Origin: Candidatus Bathyarchaeota archaeon
Lineage (GTDB): Archaea > Thermoproteota > Bathyarchaeia > RBG-16-48-13 > GCA-020355125
Assembly: GCA_030607815.1 (NCBI GenBank)
Contig: JAUWJG010000050.1
Span: 1 to 6,305, forward strand
Reading direction: 5' to 3'
DNA: 6,305 nucleotides
Shown here piece after piece: positions 1-3,354 of this stretch; the stretch's first letter is position 1; the number at the start of each line of letters is the position of its first letter. Both the position numbers and the translations under genes were made by a program. Under the pieces are notes generated by a model. That model worked only from the letters and a program-made list of their open reading frames with translations, was not told the origin of the DNA and did no database searches.

Positions 1-1
1 A

Positions 2-1063
2 ATTACTTTAGCTACAATAGCCAATCGGGGAATTGGTATTACGTTAATTTTATTGAACTTCAATTTATTGGGAGTAGTCACAGGTTGGTTAATCGGAGAA
101 ATAATAGGAGTAATACTGGTAAAATCGTTCTATCGCGGAACGTTACCTAAAACAGAAAAATCCTATAGTTCAAAGCAGTTATTAACATTTAGTATACCTC
201 TCTTTGTTACCACGTTGATAGCAACAAGTTCTACATGGGCTGATCGCATCATCTTTTTAGCACTTACATCAGATTTGGAAAAGTTGGGTATCTATGATTT
301 CGCTATTAGAGGATCACATATACTGGCACTTATCTGGATTACACTGAGTGTTATAACACTTCCTGCATTTTCAGAATTATTCAGTCAAAAAAATAAAAAA
401 GAATTAAGTGAAGCGATTTCAAAGACCAACCGATATCTGGCTTATATCATCTTTCCAGCAGCTTTTGGTCTAGCAACAATCTCAAAAACTGCTATGGCAC
501 TACTTTACGGATGGCAATATGCATTAGGAAACGTATTATTGTCAATACTGGCAATATTTTCAATATTTTTAGCTTTTGGAGCCGTTATAGGATCAGCTCT
601 TCAAGCGATGGGAGAAACAAAAGTTTTCATTAAGACAACATTTGCAACTTTGTTAACGAATATTTTGATAAGCATTACGTTAATACCGATTTTTAATGTA
701 TTAGGCTCAACTATAGCACAAGCAGCAACAATGGTAGTAGGATTCACATATGCATTTTATGAATTAAGGAAAAGGCTTACGATCAAAATTGGTAGAGAAG
801 TATTGTGGAAACCTCTCCTCGCATCCAGTATAATGGTAATTCCACTAATTTTATTCGAAACTTACTATTCAGGAGTCATATCTGATAACTCAATAATAAA
901 TATCATCATCGAGATTGGAATCGGTGTCTCAACTTATAGTGTAATATTGATTTTCACACGTGCATTAAATGAACAAGATTTTAGTGAACTTGAAAAAATA
1001 ACACCAAAACAATTCTCAAAACTGTTAGAATTATTTAAAAAAATCTTCGTACGAGGAAAATAA
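2..1063 (+). CDS. Polysaccharide flippase (MOP/Wzx-like), C-terminal part, 5' end outside window
   Basis: Integral membrane protein expected to flip lipid-linked oligosaccharides or sugar intermediates across the cytoplasmic membrane. The reading frame is open from the first complete codon at position 2, so the gene enters from the left; the TTG at 53 lies inside a hydrophobic stretch and is not a credible start. 353 residues are visible, whereas this family usually has about 450-520, so roughly the first quarter to third is missing. Many hydrophobic segments are separated by short polar loops. The stretch GIYDFAIRGSHI, the following long segment ending in LPAFSELFSQ, and QAMGETK-type loops are typical of polysaccharide-biosynthesis transporters. 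The C-terminus is a charged cytoplasmic tail (NEQDFSELEKITPKQ, then FKKIFVRGK) of the kind seen on archaeal members. It converges with the minus-strand dehydratase. Family assignment is firm; the exact substrate cannot be read from sequence. Confidence 0.88.
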   Translation: MTLATIANRGIGITLILLNFNLLGVVTGWLIGEIIGVILVKSFYRGTLPKTEKSYSSKQLLTFSIPLFVTTLIATSSTWADRIIFLALTSDLEKLGIYDFAIRGSHILALIWITLSVITLPAFSELFSQKNKKELSEAISKTNRYLAYIIFPAAFGLATISKTAMALLYGWQYALGNVLLSILAIFSIFLAFGAVIGSALQAMGETKVFIKTTFATLLTNILISITLIPIFNVLGSTIAQAATMVVGFTYAFYELRKRLTIKIGREVLWKPLLASSIMVIPLILFETYYSGVISDNSIINIIIEIGIGVSTYSVILIFTRALNEQDFSELEKITPKQFSKLLELFKKIFVRGK

Positions 1064-1127
1064 CATCTTCAAATAGTGAAAACAGAGAAATAGGACATTA
1101 TTTACATAGTCTTACTAGTCACATATT

Positions 1128-1150
1128 TAGTTTCTAAATTTAGGAAACTA
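1128..1150. terminator. Hairpin in convergent gap (candidate terminator or 3' UTR stem)
   Basis: Seven-base arms TAGTTTC (1128-1134) and GAAACTA (1144-1150) are perfectly complementary around a 9-nt loop that itself contains most of the palindrome CTAAATTTAG. It lies 64 nt after the flippase stop. No strong T-run follows on the plus strand, so it is not a classical intrinsic terminator; a role in 3' end formation or mRNA stability is inferred from position. Confidence 0.35.
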
Positions 1151-1155
1151 CACAA

Positions 1156-1179
1156 ATTAAAGTTTCTTAAAACTTTAAT
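1156..1179. terminator. Perfect 10-bp hairpin between convergent genes (candidate bidirectional terminator)
   Basis: ATTAAAGTTT (1156-1165) and AAACTTTAAT (1170-1179) are perfect 10-base inverted repeats around a 4-nt loop, CTTA. The element ends 15 nt beyond the stop of the minus-strand dehydratase gene and is downstream of both converging genes, the place expected for a shared transcription end. The stem is AT-rich and so only moderately stable, and there is no long T-tract. Confidence 0.45.
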
Positions 1180-1194
1180 CTAATTCAGTAATTA

Positions 1195-2133
1195 CTATAG
1201 TTTAGTTTTCCAATAATTTATTGATTTTTGTAAACCTTCTTCTAAAGTGTTTTTAGGAACCCAATCTAGAACCGTTTTTGCTTTACTATTATCACCGATT
1301 AACACATCAATATCTAAGGGTCTTGCCGGTATTGTATTCCAAATGACTTCACCCTTAAAGTCTGTAAATTTTCTAATATTCAATGTTAACTCTTCAATTG
1401 ATACACCACGACTCGTACAGAAGTTAAATACTTCACCGATTGCTTTTTCGTTTCCTAAACAGGTAAGGTAAGCATTAACATGATCATCAACGTACATGAA
1501 ATCCCTCACAGGTGTTGGGTCACCAAGCAAAACTCGTTCACCTTTTAACATCTGTACAATTGTTCGTTCAACTACAAAATGTGTATTCTTCTTGCGACCA
1601 TGGGTATTAAAATTACGGAAAATTGTTACAGGGAAATCATATGCATCATACAAATATTGAAGATATTTATCAGCAGCTACTTTACTCACAGAATAAGGGC
1701 TATTTGGGCGTAATTCAGCACTCTCTTTGATTGGAACATGCTTTTGATTTCCATACTCCTCAGAGGTTCCAGCGAATAAGAAGTGTTTAAAGTGTGAAAC
1801 TTCCTGTAAACATGCTTCAGCTAATTTTACTGTACCTAGAAAATTAGTCTCAAGAACTTCTAGGGGATGATCATAAGAGAAAGAGACAGCGCTTAAAGCC
1901 GCTAAATGTATAATGTACTCGGGTTTTATATCTCGAATGTTTTTTCTAATGGAGAAGTAATCATTTAAATTGCAAAATATAGTTTTAACTGATCGTTGAT
2001 TACCAAGGACATATCTTCCCGTAACATACCTGTCGAGAGAATAAACATCGTAATCCAGTTCAACAAGTTTTGGGATGAGATGGCTACCGATAAATCCTCC
2101 ACCACCTGTAACTAAAACTTTTTCACCAGTCAT
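1195..2133 (-). CDS. Nucleotide-sugar 4,6-dehydratase/epimerase, GDP-mannose 4,6-dehydratase-like (extended SDR)
   Basis: Cytoplasmic extended short-chain dehydrogenase/reductase acting on a nucleotide-activated sugar, probably supplying a deoxy or epimerised sugar for the cluster's glycan. The 312-residue length is normal. Visible motifs: Rossmann glycine motif G10-x2-G13-x2-G16, acidic D34 at the end of beta-2, HLAA at 76-79, catalytic Y147-x3-K151, and RDFMYVDD at 210-217. The TSEEYG segment (T123, S124, E125) resembles the Thr/Glu active-site pattern of GDP-mannose 4,6-dehydratase more than the SS-x-x-VYG pattern of UDP-galactose 4-epimerase. The C-terminal half has the RP and D-x-SKA...LDW-x-P substrate-binding pattern. 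The ATG at 2133 is chosen; a TTG immediately upstream at 2136 is the alternative, and AGAGGT at 2142-2147 could serve either. The gene is transcribed alone, against its neighbours. RMD-type reductase or another epimerase remains possible. Confidence 0.9.
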   Translation of the reverse strand: MTGEKVLVTGGGGFIGSHLIPKLVELDYDVYSLDRYVTGRYVLGNQRSVKTIFCNLNDYFSIRKNIRDIKPEYIIHLAALSAVSFSYDHPLEVLETNFLGTVKLAEACLQEVSHFKHFLFAGTSEEYGNQKHVPIKESAELRPNSPYSVSKVAADKYLQYLYDAYDFPVTIFRNFNTHGRKKNTHFVVERTIVQMLKGERVLLGDPTPVRDFMYVDDHVNAYLTCLGNEKAIGEVFNFCTSRGVSIEELTLNIRKFTDFKGEVIWNTIPARPLDIDVLIGDNSKAKTVLDWVPKNTLEEGLQKSINYWKTKL

Positions 2134-2141
2134 CAAATTCT

Positions 2142-2181
2142 ACCTCTAGAGAGTTAGTATAGATTTCTCACGTAATATAAA
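2142..2181 (-). promoter_or_regulatory. Candidate archaeal-type promoter and Shine-Dalgarno of the dehydratase gene
   Basis: Read on the minus strand, TTTATATT (2181-2174) matches an archaeal TATA box, which would place transcription start near 2152. AGAGGT (2147-2142) is the ribosome-binding site, leaving 8 nt to the ATG. The palindrome CTCTAGAG (2144-2151) overlaps this site. Promoter position is inferred by pattern only. Confidence 0.4.
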
Positions 2182-2254
2182 CTATAGGTTCACATATATG
2201 AATAAATGTTAATATGTACTAATTTTATTTTTAAAAATTTAGATATAACTAATA

Positions 2255-2300
2255 AGCGAGAATATAAATAAACGTATAAAATATAATAGGGTTCAGAGGA
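2255..2300 (+). promoter_or_regulatory. Candidate BRE/TATA promoter and Shine-Dalgarno of the GT2 gene
   Basis: GCGAGAA followed by TATAAATA (2263-2270) resembles an archaeal BRE plus TATA element; start of transcription is expected around 2290-2295. AGAGGA at 2295-2300 is the ribosome-binding site, 4 nt before TTG 2305 and 7 nt before TTG 2308. A second, shifted TATA-like run (TATAAAAT, 2275-2282) is also present. The remainder of the divergent region 2137-2304 is very AT-rich and contains the palindrome ATTTTTAAAAAT (2227-2238), which may be a chance product of composition. Confidence 0.4.
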
Positions 2301-2304
2301 AAAA

Positions 2305-2955
2305 TTGTTGAAGGTTGGAATAGTAATTCCTGCTTATAAAGAAGGAAGGGTAGAAGGTATCGTAAATCGTATTAAAAAAATTTTTCCTAACGCACTCATT
2401 ATTTGTCCATGTGATGATAAGGACACTTCTAAATTAGCTTTAAATGCTGGAGCAATTGTTCCACCAAGAAAAAAACGAATTGGATATGGAAGAAGTCTTG
2501 TGGAAGGATTGTATTTAGCCGCTCATACGTATGATTGTGATTACATTTTTGAGATGGATGTAGATCATCCTATTCATGAACTTAAAAAGATGTTCAATTT
2601 TACTAGACAACAACAAATAGACATGTGTGTCGGAAACGAAAAGGCGAAATGGAAACAAGAGAGAAGATTTGCGTGTTGGTTAGCTAATTTATTTTTCATA
2701 AATTATATAGTTGAACATCCAACTTGTGGTTTTATCTGTTTCAGAAAGAAAGTTTTAACATCCATTCCGTGGAATCAGGTTAAAAGTAATGGTGATTTCG
2801 TCCACATAGAGTTACTATATTGGGCAAAAAAGATGAATTTTAAGATTGGAGAGTATGCTTTTAATGGACATTCAGGTGAGAGGAGATATAGTGTTAAAAG
2901 AATTATTGATTGGCTTATGAATTTTTCAAGGCTTATGTACTTAAAAAACTCTTAA
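2305..2955 (+). CDS. Family-2 glycosyltransferase, polyprenyl/dolichyl-phosphate hexose synthase-like
   Basis: Predicted inverting GT-A transferase moving a hexose from a nucleotide sugar to a polyprenyl (dolichyl) phosphate on the cytoplasmic membrane face; the product would be a lipid-linked donor for outer-face enzymes. 216 residues match a short, soluble DPM1-type catalytic domain with no C-terminal membrane segments. Numbering from the first TTG: nucleotide-binding opening VGIVIPAYKEG (4-14), acidic pair D37-D38, metal-binding D85-V-D87 followed by H88-P89 as in the MDADxxHPP motif of dolichyl-phosphate mannose synthases, and the acceptor-side stretch ELLYWAKK (169-176) with basic SGERRYSVKRI (190-200) where DPM synthases have R-x2-G-x-SK. 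Two consecutive TTG codons (2305, 2308) compete as start; 2308 has the better Shine-Dalgarno spacing. Seven cysteines, including C-P-C at 34-36, are unusual for this size. Donor sugar (mannose or glucose) is not determinable. Confidence 0.85.
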   Translation: MLKVGIVIPAYKEGRVEGIVNRIKKIFPNALIICPCDDKDTSKLALNAGAIVPPRKKRIGYGRSLVEGLYLAAHTYDCDYIFEMDVDHPIHELKKMFNFTRQQQIDMCVGNEKAKWKQERRFACWLANLFFINYIVEHPTCGFICFRKKVLTSIPWNQVKSNGDFVHIELLYWAKKMNFKIGEYAFNGHSGERRYSVKRIIDWLMNFSRLMYLKNS

Positions 2956-2960
2956 TTTTT
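2956..2960 (+). terminator. T-tract directly after the GT2 stop
   Basis: Five T residues immediately follow the TAA; further T6 runs occur at 3020-3025 and 3118-3123. Archaeal transcription commonly ends at T-rich tracts without a hairpin, so any of these could end the GT2 transcript. Evidence is compositional only. Confidence 0.25.
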
Positions 2961-3252
2961 CGTAGAGTGAGAAGGAAAACAAAAAAGGAACTATGGCGAG
3001 AAGGCTGCTAGTTTTCAAATTTTTTAAAGTATTAACTGATTGAAGAAACATTTGAATTCTTTCTTACGTATCCAAGGTCTATACATTAGATAAGTAAAGT
3101 AGAAGAGATATCATAACTTTTTTAGTAGTTGTGTTTCAATGCGATTATCAAAATATGAGTTAGACGAGAATTATCGCATGTATTATATGAATGAAATTAA
3201 TTATTATAGAACAACCACCGCTTGTAAATAAAACTTTGAATAAAAAAAATTT

Positions 3253-3264
3253 CCGAATTTAAAA
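3253..3264 (+). promoter_or_regulatory. Candidate BRE/TATA promoter of the large membrane protein gene
   Basis: CCGAA (3253-3257) directly followed by TTTAAAA (3258-3264) is a good archaeal BRE plus TATA match. Start of transcription would fall near 3285-3290, giving a leader of about 60 nt before the ATG at 3348. This would put the upstream in-frame TTG codons at 3270 and 3279 outside the mRNA. Confidence 0.4.
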
Positions 3265-3290
3265 GTGATTTGATCAAGTTGGCTAGACCC

Positions 3291-3300
3291 CCTTTAAAGG
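3291..3300. repeat. 10-bp perfect palindrome at the predicted transcription start
   Basis: CCTTTAAAGG is fully self-complementary and lies about 30 nt downstream of the TATA-like element, where a bound repressor would block initiation. It could equally be coincidental in AT-rich DNA. Confidence 0.3.
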
Positions 3301-3330
3301 AATACTTATTCTTAGGAAAGGAAAAAAGGA

Positions 3331-3354
3331 GTACCATTAAGCTTTCAATGGTAC
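3331..3354 (+). promoter_or_regulatory. 8-bp inverted repeat enclosing the start codon of the large gene
   Basis: GTACCATT (3331-3338) and AATGGTAC (3347-3354) are perfect inverted repeats around an 8-nt loop, AAGCTTTC. The ATG (3348-3350) sits inside the 3' arm and the Shine-Dalgarno GGAG (3328-3331) touches the 5' arm. Unfolded, the spacing from GGAG to ATG is 16 nt, too long for normal initiation. A folded leader would hide the start codon. Either translational control, a protein-binding operator, or a misassigned start would explain the arrangement. Confidence 0.45.

Larger units (their letters stand above)
2956..3347. other. 392-nt gap without a convincing gene
   Basis: No reading frame here looks like a protein family member. 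Two tiny plus-strand frames exist: 2993-3043 (16 codons, MARRLLVF..., with AAGGA just ahead) and 3139-3231 (30 codons, MRLSKYELDENY..., no ribosome-binding site). Both are within what chance allows. On the minus strand, 3215-3237 reads KVLFTSGG and matches the start of the dehydratase gene at 20 of 23 bases, possibly a remnant. The last 100 nt hold the promoter, palindrome and hairpin described separately. Confidence 0.5.

Noticed and set aside
53..55. TTG as the start of the flippase
   Set aside because: The frame is open upstream to the window edge with hydrophobic, flippase-like sequence, and the protein would be about 150 residues too short; the gene is truncated by the window.
1247..1471. 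Plus-strand 74-codon frame
   Set aside because: It lies wholly opposite the dehydratase gene, whose motifs are continuous across it; the peptide shows no domain and no ribosome-binding site of note.
2137..2304. Several short palindromes in the divergent region (for example CATATATG 2193-2200 and ATTTTTAAAAAT 2227-2238)
   Set aside because: In such AT-rich DNA short self-complementary words are expected by chance; no repeated spacing or second copy supports an operator.
2993..3043. 16-codon frame MARRLLVF... after AAGGA
   Set aside because: It has a plausible ribosome-binding site and a basic start, but it is far too short to separate from chance and has no supporting promoter or known leader-peptide context.
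3139..3231. 30-codon tyrosine-rich frame MRLSKYELDENY...
   Set aside because: No ribosome-binding site, no family resemblance, and it overlaps the possible SDR remnant on the other strand.
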